NCBI GenBank assembly: GCA_033239005.1
Contig: BSQZ01000051.1
Location: 852,501 to 916,500, forward strand
Direction: 5' to 3'
DNA length: 64,000 bases
Source: Lamellibrachia satsuma
Taxonomy: Eukaryota; Annelida; Polychaeta; Sabellida; Siboglinidae
Notes under the pieces: model-generated
The model's database searches: none
Told to the model about the DNA's origin: nothing
Seen by the model: the letters and a program-made list of their open reading frames with translations, nothing else
In this document: positions 14,501 through 29,500 of the stretch, in pieces
Layout: each line of letters opens with the position of its first letter
How positions within the stretch are numbered: position 1 is the first letter of the stretch
Translations under genes and position numbers: made by a program

Positions 14501-17500
14501 GACGGAAAAAGAAAACAAAGTTGATGACCGGTATCGATGCCAGCCTCACCCAGGACTACAGGGATAAAGAGGAGAGCGATAACAAGACTGTACACAAATG
14601 TACAAATGTATACAAATGCATACCCACATACACAAACGTATACAAAATACAATATGTCATGTTGCACATTTGCTAGTGCACCAGGCTCTATTGATAAGAT
14701 TACTCTACAGATTTTGTAAACAAACTAAACATTATGTGCACATTCTTTACTTACCTTTGTTTCATAATAATGACATTTAAGAAATTTGCACTGCCTCCGT
14801 CCCAAGACAAAAAGGCTACCAAAATAATAATAAAGAGACACGAGGAGAATACACATGTAGCAGAGAACAACTTAGAGATAAACAGGATGAGAGAAGGAAG
14901 ATGATGGAATTATGAGAAGAGATCGGAATGAAGAGACACCTGAGGATGAAGATAGTGGGGAGGATGAAGGTAATGGGGAGGATGAAGGTAGTGGGGAGGA
15001 TGAAGGTAGTGGGGAGGATGAAGGTAGTGGGGAGGATGAAGGTAGTGGGGATGATGAAGGTAGTGGGGAGGATGAAGGTAGTGGGGAGGATGAAGGTAGT
15101 GGGGAGGATGAAGGTAGTGGGGAGGATGAAGGTAGTGGGGAGGATGAAGGTAGTGGGGAGGATGAAAGTAGTGGGGAGGATGAAGGTAGTGGGGAGGATG
15201 AAGATAGTGGGGAGCAGACTGTGATGGGCTGGACACATAGAGAGAATGAGTGAGGAGAGATTGACACAGAGAGCATGGAGAACAGAAGACGGTGGTAGAA
15301 GAGGAAGAAGACCAACATTAAAATGCAAGGATAGTGTGAATAGAGGTCTGGAAACGGGTGTGTGGGAACCGCAGCGAATGGGAAAAAAATGACAGAAGTT
15401 CCAGAGATATGGAGACAAGTCGTCGAGAGGGTGGAAAGGAATTTGTAACGTGGCCCCCACCCTGCATGGGATTAAGGAGAAGAAGAATAGTCTTAAACCC
15501 CCTACTGACCCTTCGTCTTCACTGCCTCCACTGTAACATCAGGAGCATCCTCCGATTTCTCTCCCGCAGCCTCCTCATCACTTCCGCCTTTCTCGGGCGA
15601 CTTTGTTTCACTCTCACCAGGCGGAGATGCTAACGCTTCATCTTTACTTTCAGTTTCACCTTCACTTGATGTGGTAGCTTGTGACTTAGTTTCACTTTCA
15701 ATGGATGGTGTGGCACTGCCGAGTGCTTTAGTTTCACTTTTGCTTCCCGAGACAGAAGCCTGCTTCTGGGCTTCTTTGCTTGTTGTCTCCGCTGTATCTG
15801 AAATAAATTTAATAAAGCGAAGTTAATTTCATTAGAATTTTAAAAACATGGAGCCTAACATTTTCCATTCAAATCAGCATTTCTACCCTGTACTGAAGAT
15901 CCACACTTTGTTAAATGCAATCATAATGAAACACCTGAAAGAGTAATTTCTATCAGAACCTCAGACTGATTTGTGTTTTTGAAACAATTAAAATGCTGAA
16001 CCTGAAATTCCAAATCCAAGTGTCGTGAAGAGGATCACCCCTGAAAGTTATACATTTTGCAAAACTAGACAATAAAATACAAATTTTCTTCTGCATCAAA
16101 TGTATGGAATTTCTAACATTGGAATAACTGTGAAAGAGATATTTCCACAAGACAAACATGTTCCCAGTGCATTTTACCTAACATGGTAGCTGGCACAACT
16201 GAAATGCATTCTATTAAACGTATGGGTTGGTACAACCACAAAGTATTTTACTAAACATGTATGCTGGCACCACTGTAATGCATTCTGCTAAACATATGGG
16301 TTGTTATAACCATAACTGTAATCTACTTAACATGTAGGCTGGCAAAACATTATCGTACTTAACATGTAGGCTGGCACAACAGTAATGCGTTCTACTTAAC
16401 ACATAGGCTGGCACAACAGTAATGCATTCTACTTAAAATATAAGCTGGCACAACAGTAATGCATTGTACTTAAGACATTAGCTGGCACAACAGTTACGCA
16501 TTCTACTTAAGACATCAGCTGGCACAACAGTAATGCACTGTACTTAAGATATAGGCATACACAACTGTAATGCATTGTACTTAAGACATCAGCTGGCACA
16601 ACAGTAATGCACTGTACTTAAGATATAGGCATACACAACTGTAATGCATTGTACTTAAGATATCAGCTGGCACAACTGTAATGCACTGTAAGATATAGGC
16701 ATACACAACTGTAATGCATGTGTTTTTAACATGTAAGCTGGCACAATAGTGATTCATTCTGCTTAGCACATCATCATTCTACTTAACACATGTAGGTTGG
16801 TACAACCACAGTGCTTTCTACTAAACATGCAAAACTGGATGAATCATACAGTATTCTACTTGACATTAAATAACAACTGAGTCAGAAATCCATAATAACA
16901 AACAGGTACAAACAGGTACAAACAGCCGACATAAAGTGTACACACGCATTCAAACATGTGTACTTCAGTGAATCTGATGTATACTTATGCTAGAGGTACG
17001 TACATTGCTAAACTTCTGAATTGGCTCAACAACGGATGCACCAAACAAATCAACCAGTGACTGGAGTTTTGTGGAGTTAAGGACCAGTGCACATTGCACA
17101 ACTTATCAGATTTAAGTAAAATAAACACATGATTCGCAACAAGTCTAGCAACGTACGCCAAGCATAACATGCATCAATGTGTCTATGACTACCGTCAACA
17201 AGATGGACACCTTGCAGATAGAAGAAACAGGAGTCTGCATGAGAAACGTAGCACTAACTACCGGTACAAACATCTACGACAGTCGTTTGCAACCTGGGGC
17301 ATATGTGCCCAACTAGTTGCAACCGAACAGTGAAATCTCATTCTAGAGATTACTGAATATCTTGAATGTGACAGAGAGTAGTGACCAGTACCCAGAATGA
17401 CCATTTATTACAACTGTAAATATAACTGATTACAAATATAAATGAATTGATCATAACTGTAATTATAAATGGTTACAAATGTAATTATAAATGGTTACAC

Positions 17501-20500
17501 ATATAATTGTAATTGTTTACATATGTAATTGTGACCAAGCGTAATAATGTACAGTAATGGATATAAATGTAAGCACAACTAAACAATCAATGTATCGCTG
17601 CAATCGCAATGACATCATGCAATTTTACAATTGCAGTAGCTGAAGGTCTCTTTTCAATTGGATTTTTTGCTTGCCTCGTTTCAGACTCATTTGGCAAAAT
17701 AAATCGAGTATCTACTATGACCTGCTAACTTGCTTGTTATTTAGCTTCGGTGAAATCATCAGAAAACTGAATCCAGTAAAAATTTGACAAAAAAGGGCAA
17801 AAGAGGTCTGGCTCAATACACTATAACATAATGCAATTCACACTTTCACAAGTTGCCTGATCTAATGATTTAATGATCAAAGTTAATTCTTTTGATGATT
17901 TTAACTAAACTATGCACTGTTTTATTAAACCATCTGCACAAATTCCTTAAACTTTTCACGCACTACAGATTTGGACATCTACAAACCTGATTTGTGCTGC
18001 ACTAAATCAACTGACGAGGAAGCTACAAAGCAACAAGAATTACACACTGCAAGAGACTGGCCACTACATGAATCAGAGAGTGACTGACCGCAAGGCATGC
18101 AAAGGTGACTGGTCAATACTCAAGATGATGGCCAGGCTACTACACCAGCTGACCACAGTGGACACAACACAGACTCTGGAGTGGATGCTACACATACATG
18201 GGTGACGACTAAGTACCTTCAGCATTGACCAGGGTGGTCACTGCGAGAGTCTGACCGCTGTACATTTGAGCGAGAATACCCGAGCTTTCGTCCACAATTA
18301 TAACTTCCCCAGCCTTGATGTCCTCCGAGGTGGTGGGTTGGATAGCTGGCACACTCCCTGATGCCTTAGTGGCCTTCCCAGCTGGGCAGCGAGTGGGAGA
18401 CAAAGACGAACATGGGACACAATTAATTAAAGAACCATTGCCCAGTAAAGCACTGGCAGGCGACATCTCACTTTGAAAGTGAGAGACATAGAAACACGTG
18501 ACATAGCACCATAATGACAGACGTGCCACTGTTTTGGTTGAAATCCATATTTTTGACTTGAAATTCTGCGTTAAATCTCTATAAAATGTTTCATTGGTTT
18601 TTCAGTGTACAGCATTCGGATTGAGTGCTACAAAATATACCAAGAATACCAACATCAAACAAAATCTGCTTCATTTCATCGGAAATCTGCCTAGTTAGGA
18701 TAGTCGAGTGTGTATTCATTGAAAGCAAAACCCCAACCATAAACGCCATCTTATGCTGTCTCAACGAATACGCCCACGACCATAGTGTAGTTATCTGCTA
18801 ATTTCTGGTGCAGATCAAGTATCGCCCGTCTATCAGGCTATAATCTATATATTCTAGAATGACAGAAGAAATCCTCAACATAATTTTTAATAGATCGCCA
18901 TGGAAACAGCTATAAACGGAATATACAATAAGATCATCCCGTTACCTGTGTTTCGATCTTCGTCCATCCCATTGGGTTGCGGAGTTGTTGGACCAGTGCT
19001 GCTGCCTGCTGACGGTTCGAGGATGTCGCGATACTTGGACACCATGAGGACGGAGACAAAGTACACGATCGCAAGAGCCAGGAATTGTGCCTGCTTTGTC
19101 TCCTCCTGGTGGCAACAACATGAACCATTAAACACAATAAAGAATCGGGAAGAACTAAAGTAACATGGTGTAGAATTACAACATATTAAATTTATGTCAA
19201 ACCTAAAAATAGGAAATGTTATCTTATTTTTAAAAACATAGAGAAGAAACCAACAAACCACACATACTTGAAAAAACATTTCTGTAAAGTCTCAATTTCA
19301 TTTGAAATTTTAAACGAACATATGTCGCTGCTCACAGTTGATGATAAATGAATCGAACAAATTATGTACAGACTGTGTAAATGCTAGCAGTGTGAATTCA
19401 TGATTCAAAACAAAATTTACAAAAACATTTGGACTCTCGATAAGCCAATGGCTTTCTTGTCCACTTGCCATATGGAACTTTTTGCTTTGGAATTTTGGAA
19501 AAATTTAACCCCACGAAAGTACTGACCACATCCCTGTAGATGACCGCTCTCAGGCGGTTGATGTCCATATCCTGGAGCAGTTTCTCCGGGTCCTTCACAG
19601 CGTTGTTCAACTGGGCGAGGTTCTCCACAATGTTCTGTGGGAAAACGCACGAGACAATCAACGTCTACATACAGCACAATGAAACTCAAGGTTCCTAGTC
19701 ACAAAGATGACACAAATTCTGACTTCCAAGTATATATTATGATATTTTTTCTATCACAAATATTTATCACAATATCATTTCTAGCTAGAGATTTCATACC
19801 ATTTATAAATTATCATAATCCTTTTTAGTCCAAGTATTTATTATGATGTCCAATCTAGTCAAATTATTTATCAAGATACCATTTATAGCCCAAGTATTTA
19901 TCCTGATATCCTATCTACCTCCAAGTATTTATCATATCCTTTTAGTCTAAGTATTTTTCATATCCTTTCTAGAACAAGTATTTATAAAAATATATCTTAT
20001 GGCTTTTTCCCAGTTTTTATCATGATATTTTTCTTAGCCAAAGTATTTCTCATGACATAATTTTCTATCCAAAGTATTTCTTATGATATAATTTCTATCC
20101 CAGACATTTGTCATGATAAGTTGTAAACAAGCACCACATCTAAATACTGAATTTGTTTACATACACATTTTTTATTATTAATTATTATTTAAAACCTGCC
20201 AATGGTCATGTATCATTGACAAGTTGTTGAGATGTCGGTCATAGTTTGGGGTCTTCTGCCACAACCCCTGGTACAGGGTACGCCATACCTTAGAAGACGG
20301 TTGTGCCCCCTTGATCAGGGCCTGTATCGGATCATTCTCTGCATCCACCCCTTTGATGGAGGGTGACCTTGAGAGTGGGGTGGAGGGCGTGCGAGGGGGG
20401 TATCGGTGCTGACACTCGAGACAGTTCCTCACCGCACAGGTGCATGCTGAAAGACACAAGGTGTCAGCAACAGTCAAGTAAACAGTCATAGCAATAATTG

Positions 20501-23500
20501 ATCAGTCGATCTTTAATTTCATAGTATCAATTCTGTTTTGGCAGGCCATGGCACCCAAGACAAATTCATGGGTCAGTAGAAATATTACCCATATCACCAA
20601 CACATTAATCCCATCCGAACCACTAATGAGATAATAACAATATGAAAACTTCTACGGCGCCTACATCCTTCGCAATCCGAACTCAGAGGTACATAAAAAC
20701 ATAAAGGGTTACGCAATCTTAAAATCGATTTACAATGCAACATTTGTCAACAAATTATGCATCACAACATTAACCCCTTCCCCTGCTGTTGCTATATTAA
20801 CCCTCTGCTCACCAAGTCTGCAGCACTGTCTCAGTATGCCTCCAATGGACACGTTCATTAACCCTTTACCCTGCCGTTGCTATATTAACCCTGTACTCAC
20901 CAAATCTGAGGCACATGTGCATTAACCCCTTCCCCTGTCATTGCTACATTAACCTTGTGCTCACTGATTCTGAGGATTGTCTCAGTATCCTGCCACTGGA
21001 CATGTTCGTTAACCCCTTCCCCTGTCATTGCAACATTAATCCTGTGCTCACCAAGTCTGAGGCATTGTCTCAGTATCCCTCCACTGGACATGTTCTTCTC
21101 CTGCTCAAGTTCAGCGAAGTTGAGGGAGCTAGCGAACACGAGGATGTCCGTCATGTTCATGAGACGCTGCAGGAACGAGACGGCCTGCTCCACAGGAAGT
21201 CCCTGGCTCGGCTCCAACATGTCTATCTCCCCCTGTGAAGAGCAACAATCATGTGTCAATATCATATATCCCACATAAAAAAAATTGTGATTCATCAATA
21301 CCTATTTGGGCGGCCATGATAATAGTTATAGTTTATATTATGTAACATGACTTCACAACAAAAGTTTTTCTGCAACTATGATGGAAATGTGCTGTGATTA
21401 GCCTGTTGCCACAACTGAGTTTTGGTGAGTTGCGGACCAGCATACTTTGCCCGATTCACATCACAGACATCACACACATTACAAAACATGTGTTGCCGAA
21501 ATTCAATTTTCAAATCAGTTCAACAACTGTTGCGACGGTTAAATCAACAAGCAACATGAGTTTAGTTGAGCTGTTGACCAGCATACATTGCATGGCTGGT
21601 CAGTCTTGAGTCAAATAAACCCAAGACTCACAATAAAGGCTTAGCAATGTATGTCTGGTGTGACCAAAGATTGTAATTATGGAGTAATACATGACAGTCT
21701 TACAGTAGGAGAGGTGGCAGCAGCCAATAGTGGCAGGAGACCTCCGCATGCTGTCACCAGGTTGTCAGACAGCTGAGAGATCATGTGAGTCACATTCACC
21801 ACAAACACGTGGTTCTCCGTCGCATTCACAAAGTCAAGGACTGTCTTTGTCGTGTGCCTGTAATCAGAGACAATGATGATATCTTACATAGCTTTGCTCC
21901 ATTCTCAGAGCTACTTCTGGCAGCAGCTAATTCAGCGTCCATCCTTCACACATTTAGTGCAGTGCAAGTTAGAGTTTGTGGGTCCATGACAGATTACACA
22001 TTTACCCCGTGTGTGTGATCTTTTACTTCCCCTGGCATAGACATTAAGTAGATGGGACCAATGGCTTTTAGTGTCTCTTCCGAAAGACACAGGAAAAGTG
22101 GGGTGAACGAAATTGGCCAAGTTTGTAAACGGCAGCAGGCGGATTTGAACCCTGGTTCCCTGAACGGACAGCTCGATGCAAGGGTTAGAAAACTATAAAG
22201 GTGTTTACCACTTACGTCTTCCACACTTGTACGTCCTGCTCAAGCGAGAAGAGCAGATCAGACAACAACATCTGGTGCAGATATGACCAGCGGAATTCTG
22301 GGATACGGAAGGGCGGGGCTCGCGGCCCAGGGCTGAAGAGATGTCTGCTCGAGCTCTGGTGACTGTGGTTGGAAGGTTCGCGGGGGCGTGCGCCCTCCGC
22401 CGCCTCACTGGTATCGGTAGACTCACTCCTCATCCCCGTTATCTCCGCTTCTTTCGCCTCGGCAGCCGCCTCTCCCCAAGTCTGGGGCTCAGATGGGCTA
22501 GCGACCTTTCCCCTGTCTCCCACGTCTAGAGAAGGGAAATAAGGATTCAGCATCTAACAATATGAATGAACAAGAGATTTATATATTTATCGAGAAATGA
22601 TAATGTGATAAGCAAAACAGTCTGTTCGATACGAAAAATTTTATATATAACATTGTATAATGCAATGAAATTATTGTACATATTTATATTAATTATTACT
22701 TAATTTGTACATATTTGTAATATTTTTTAAGCTGTGATTTACAGTATCTCATAACTCTTTCAGGTGGTCATATACAATGCCTGCTGTATATATACATATA
22801 TATTGTATTTATGTTTAGTATTTTAATTCACATGTGCATGGTGAAAGGAAATAAAATATTTACTAACTTACTTCCTTACCTACTAACTTCCTTACTTACC
22901 TAATCCCACCTCTCCGTTCGCCTGCTGCCTCTCTACGTGTGCGGCAGCAATATCTTTCGATTCTCCATCACCGACTTCGGATTTCACTGTTTTGCTACCA
23001 GGTGAAGTTGTTTTCTTGGAGAGCGTCGGTGTCGAGCTGTCGTTCGTGATGACGCTCTTGAGTTCCTCAATGAAGCTGACGATGGACGGATCGAAGCCAA
23101 GAATCTCGTACGCACTCGGACTTCCCTTCTCCTTCACGCCTTCAGTCTCCGTCGTCCCTTCTCCGTCTTTCATCTCGATGTCAACGTCGCCCACATCTGT
23201 CACATCACCCTTTTCCATCGACACACCCTCACCACTAGGGGTGTCCACTGGAGTTGCATCGCCACCAGCAGCGCCATCTAGTGGTTTTTCATTGTGTTGC
23301 GTTCCCTGATCGGCAGTGTCAAGGACTTCGGTGATTTTGACCTGTGGGGGTGCCCTCTGCTGGCCAATGCCAGAGATGATGCTGACCGGGTGGTTCTGGC
23401 GAATGGCAGGGTCAGATATAGAGTGGAGTTGGTGTCGCTCGTACTGGTTGTACATCTGGGCCATGTGGATCTTGAAATCTTCGTATGACACCTACAGTCA

Positions 23501-26500
23501 TATGCAACATATTAAAGTTAGGTAAAGCTAAGTTCTTATATGGTGTAGTGTCCAGAACGTAGGAACACTTAATGCCCTTTACACTTCACCCACTGGCAGA
23601 CTTGTTCATTCCAACACTATCTCAACTTCTCTGGGAAGCATTCAGCCACGCTGCAATCACTGTGCATAGACTATTCATTCATTTATTTCTATCACTGTCT
23701 ATAGCCAGGCACTCATTTATACAGCTGAGAGAACTGAGGCAATGTGGAGTGAACTGAGGCAATGTGGAGTGAACTGAGGCAATGTGGAGTGAACTGAGGC
23801 AATGTGGAGTAAACTTAGGCAATGTGGAGTGAACTGAGGCAATGTGGAGTGAACTGAGGCAATGTGGAGTGAACTGAGGCAATGTGGAGTGAACTGAGGC
23901 AATGTGGAGTGAACTGAGGCAATGTGGAGTGAACTGAGGCAATGTGGAGTGCACTGAGGCAATGTGGAATGAACTGAGGCAATGTGGAGTGAACTGAGGC
24001 AATGTGGAGTGAACTGAGGCAATGTGGAGTGAACTGAGGCAATGTGGAGTGAACTGAGGCAATGTGGAGTGAACTGAGGCAATGTGGAGTGAACTGAGGC
24101 AATGTGGAGTGAACTGAGGCAATGTGGAGTGAACTGAGGCAATGTGGAGTGAACTGAGGCAATGTTGAGTGAACTGAGGCAATATGGAGTGAACTGAGGC
24201 AATGTGGAGTGAACTGAGGCAATGTGGAGTGAACTGAGGCAATGTGGAGTGAACTGAGGCAATGTGGAGTGAACTGAGGCAATGTGGAGTGAACTGAGGC
24301 AATGTGGAGTGAACTGAGGCAATGTGGAGTGAACTGAGGCAATGTTGAGTGCACTGAGGCAATGTGGAGTGAACTGAGGCAATGTGGAGTGAACTGAGGC
24401 AATGTGGAGTGCACGGAGGCAATGTGGAGTGAACTGAGGCAATGTGGAGTGAACTGAGGCAATGTGGAGTGCACTGAGGCAATGTGGAATGAACTGAGGC
24501 AATGTGGAGTGAACTGAGGCAATGTGGAGTGAACTGAGGCAATGTGGAGTGAACTGAGGCAATGTGGAGTGAACTGAGGCAATGTGGAGAGAACTGAGGC
24601 AATGTGGAGTGAACTGAGGCAATGTGGAGTGAACTGAGGCAATGTGGAGTGAACTGAGGCAATGTGGAGTGAACTGAGGCAATGTGGAGTGAACTGAGGC
24701 AATGTGGAGTGAACTGAGGCAATGTGGAGAGAACTGAGGCAATGTGGAGTGAACTGAGGCAATGTGGAGTGAACTGATGCAATATGGAGTGAACTGAGGC
24801 AATGTGGAGTGAATTGAGGCAATGTGGAGTGAACTGAGGCAATGTGGAGAGAACTGAGGCAATGTGGAGTGAACTGAGGCAATGTGGAGTGAACTGAGGC
24901 AATGTGGAGTGAAGAAAATTGCCCAAACTTCGAAATGGCAGCAAGAGGATTTGAAAACCTGGTCCTCTTAATAATAGTCATAAGCAAATTGTTATAATTG
25001 TGACTATATTTACTACATAATATTAGGGTACCTTGGAGTGGAGTATGGCAAGTGTATCGATCCACACCCTCCAGCCTCCGTACTCAAACTTCATCGCGTG
25101 GTGCAGCAGCATGCGGAACAAGGCCATGACCATGTCAGTGATCCGCTTCTCCTCCCCCGTGCTCGGGTAGATGTACGCCATCGAGAACAGCCAGTCCTGC
25201 CACACAGACATCTGGAGCACCGTCCTGTAACCATGGCAACACACATTGTCCTGTAACCATGACAACACATAGTTCCTGCCACACCGACATCTGGAGCACC
25301 ATCCTGTAACCATGGCAACACACCGTCCTGTAACCATGGCAACACACCGTCTATAACACCACCCATGGCAACAAACCATGACAACAACTTACACTGCTTA
25401 CTTCACAAATGTTGAACAAATTTAACAAATGTACAAAATATAATGAATTACCCTAAAATCAAAGAGGAGCAGTAAGCGTGTGCACTGACCTGCGGTTCTC
25501 GCGGTTGTGGTTGCACAGAATGGTGAGATCTGAGAGGAACCGTCTCTTCACCTCCATTGTCTGTGCTGTCAGCTTGGACTGACGGATCAGTCCCGCGACC
25601 ACTTTCAGTACAGCTGCAGGCAGAGACATGACAGTGACGCCATCATATTTGTTGTCAATTGATTTTTCTTAAATATCACAGAGGAGTCTTATGTTGACAT
25701 TTTGACTGGGCAGTGAGAGCAGCAAGGGTGTCTGTGGGTTCTCAAGTGGATGTAGCGTTTTATGGAAGACTGGATTGATAACATGAACAAAAACAATTAT
25801 GATATAATTTCAAAACCAGATTCATTTATAATTAAAACAACATCACTTGTGTGTAATACATTACAAATACAATTACATAATTGGACCCAACCCTGGTATA
25901 TATTAATCTTATCATAGAAATGACAAATCCTATGTACAAATTGATGAAGATTTGACCAATCACTTTGTCATAATCTTGCCTATGATGACAGCCAAGGACA
26001 CAGAATGAATCCAACGCTGTGTATATCATGTCTGTGAATTGCTGCTAAATGACCTACATGAATTCTCAATCTTGTACGACACGTCTGGTTCCTTGTGCGT
26101 GCCCCTGATCAGTTGGTTTGACACTCGCTCGGTCAGCAGCTACAAAAACACAAACACAGATGAAAACATAAATACAAAAAATCTTTGTTGTTTGATAAAC
26201 AATTAAGATCTACTGGACATAGAAGTTGAATAAATTTATTTGATATGTATACTGTGACACTTCTTCTAATATCGGCTGTAAGCCTAGAGGTCAAGGATCA
26301 GGAAGAGTCCCAAGCAAAACTAAAATAGTCAAAATTATTGTGATTTCATAAGATACCTCAAAGAGGGCGTTGTAGGTTGCCATGGTGAGCTGGCTGGTGT
26401 TCAGTAGGAGCCTCTCGGTGAGTAGAGAGAACAGGTTGTGAGGACCCACGGTGTCATACTTGCGTCTGCAGCAAACAATGCAAAGGTACGTTCTTATATA

Positions 26501-29500
26501 GCATGGTATCGAGTCCTTGGGACTGTTCAAAGCGCTTTACACTTCACCCCCTGGCAGACCTGTTCATTCCAACGCCAACTAGGCTTCTCTGGGAAGCATT
26601 AAGCCATGTTTCAATTACTGCGCGAAGACTATTTGTTCACACATCTACTTCTGTGTGTAGCCAGGTACTCGTTTATACAGCTAAGTGAACTGTGGCAACG
26701 TGAGCTGAGCAAAATTGTCAAAGCTTCGAAACGGCAGCAAGAGGATTTGAACCTAGGTTCTCTCGAATGAGTGCCCGACGTTCTGAATGCTAACACACAC
26801 ACCACCACTACCATGGCAAGGTCTTTGAGGTCAACATAAGTCATGACAGCATGGCATAGTAGAGCTACACTAAAAATTTCACTATACATCTCACCTATAA
26901 ATGTAAGATTAGTTAAATGTTGCAATGTTAATGGAGAAAAAGAAAATCTGCAGTCCTAGATTTGCATAATAATATTATTTCCTATTATTATGCAATCCGA
27001 AACATGATGTTTGCATGTACACGTGCACCCACACATGAAAATAACCATGAACTGCTATAAAGTGCCTGCCAGATGTTACAATATACCTACTTTCAAATCT
27101 AAACAACGCCTAACTTTGAAATATTCCATGTGTGGACAACATAATGTGCACATAAACCAACATTTATTTCATCCGTCCGTATAAGAAAAACCACTTCAAT
27201 GTAAAATTAAATTGTTAGTTAAAATGTTACTACAACCATTGAGATGCCACTGTTACACATCTACAGTTATCTTTTTATTCAACATCTCTTTATTAGCACA
27301 ACAAATACATGGCTTAGGTTAACACAAACAAATCTATTAGCAGTATATGTGGCAAGTGGATACTTGTATTAACATGGGCCAGTTTGCATAAATGTTTTTG
27401 TCCTATTTGTTGGCCAGTTTCGCACAACGTAGCACTATAAGAATCAGTCATGTAAACAGCCTCTCGAGACCGATTAACAAAGCCAATTTTTTTAAACGAT
27501 TGGGTCAGAGAGAATTTGGATCTCAGCGATGGTTGATCACAATTTTTGAAGCAGCGACCAATCATCAAAGCTAAATTCAGGAGTCGTTCAACCAATTGGA
27601 ACAAGCATCGCATGTGTAAATCAGCCTAAAACACTATGATAATGACCACTATCATCACTTAACAGGAAGTGACCTTTGACCTACTTGTGAGTACTCCTCA
27701 TGAGGAAAAATCCAAGTAGCTTGAGTGCCTGGATCCTGATGGCTTCATTGGCTGATGCCAGCAGTTTATACACAGTCCTAAAAATAAATACAGATTACAT
27801 TAACCATCTAGACAATACCTAACAAAATTTATTACAAAATAAATAAATTTACATAAGTAAACTAACATCTTGAAGATGAAATATTCAGTTGGATGTTAAT
27901 TACAAGTTTGTTTTTTACAGGAAAAGATTACCCCAAAATAAAAATGCTTTATTGCAGTTAAGTTAAAGTCACAATCATCATGATCAACATCACTGCTATA
28001 ACGGTGGTCACCAGAATAACCACACTGGCTAGAACTGTTATCAAGTCACAAGCAGTAAGCAAAGGCATTATATTATGATGGTAACAATGTCACGTTTATT
28101 ACATAATTTTCAATGTGTCATCACAATCTCATATGCTCTTATATCCAGAGTGATAGAACTTAACAGAAGTGAATCCACGACAGGTCACACATTTACCCCG
28201 TGTGGAATCTCTTACTTCCCAAGGCATAGACACCAAGTAGAAGGGACCAACGGCTTTTAGGGTCTCTTCTGAAAGACATATACCGTATTCGACCTAATAA
28301 GCTTACAGTACACTTAAAAAATTGGGCCATGGAAAACTGTCAAAGAATCTGTTCTATAAGCGTACACATAAATGTTTCTCTAGATAATAAGGTAACTGTT
28401 TAACACATTTGGTGACTAGTGTAGAACAACTGAAAAGTGGAGCCCACTGTTTAACACTAGATGGCAACACGTCAGTTGTTCTACAATAGTCACATTACAA
28501 TAATTATGGATCCTGCCGATTAAAAAAGGGGTGTATGCTAATTAGGGTAGGTATTCTTAATGAGTCGAATACGATACTTCCAACTTCCTTCCCATATGAC
28601 AGGTGCTAGGCGAGTCAATAAGTTGCACACAGTTTTCATGAAAAGGCTGTGTTGGCCACCAGACTGGGATTTGAACTCAGTTCCTCTTTGTGAGGAGGCA
28701 AGCACCCGACCACTGAACCACAATGTCAGTAGAAAAACACAGTGACGAATTATCAATCGAGAGGACCGCGATTCAAATCCAGCTTTGGCAATTTCATTCA
28801 CCCCACATTGCCGGTGTCTTTCGGGAGAGACGCAAAAACCTGTTGGTCCCTTCTATTCTACCTGATGTCAATGCCAGGGGAGGTAAAAGATCCCACACTG
28901 GGAAATGGAGAAAACTTATCACGGACTTATAGAACTAATGGTCTTGATCTACAAAAACTCAACCGGGCCCTGCATTAACTGCTGCCAAAACACTTGTTCT
29001 GATACTGGAGTAAACGCCGTGAGCACCTTGTCTAGGGGAATACTGGTGCTGTATAAGATGACATTATTATGATCAGCATTACCTGACCCCTCTCTTGCTG
29101 TCAAAGGCTGGCACCATGGAGGCGGGGTGCTCTGACATCAGCTGCACCACCAGTTGCAACACATCCTGCAGGTTGTCATCCTGTAACATAATGGCTGCCC
29201 TAGAAACATTTCATTCAATTTACTATGTGTGTTTAATGTACGCAATAGTTGAATTTGTGTTAGAAAGAGCATACTCCATATGGATAAAGTGTACAGTGCT
29301 TAGTAATGGCACACTGCTACTGCTGCATGTCAGATGTGTTTATTTATAGTGGCACACTGCTACTGCTGCATGTTAGATGTGTTTATTTATAGTGGCACAC
29401 TGCTACTGCTGCATGTCAGATGTGTTTATTTATTGTGGCACACTACTACTGCTGCATGTTAGATGTGTTTATTTATTGTGGCACACTGCTACTGCTGCAT

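Noticed and set aside
14872..15318. EDEGSG / PSSSPL repeat ORFs on both strands
   Set aside because: 18-bp minisatellite inside an intron; open in every frame because the unit length is a multiple of 3 and lacks stops.
23679..25065. Three overlapping minus-strand ORFs of 381-421 codons with [14 protein letters not shown] repeats
   Set aside because: Pure translation of the 20-bp satellite in all three frames; no codon or domain evidence.
28650..28722. Possible tRNA gene on the minus strand
   Set aside because: A and B boxes present, but acceptor and anticodon stems do not pair and it adjoins repeat sequence; called a SINE head.
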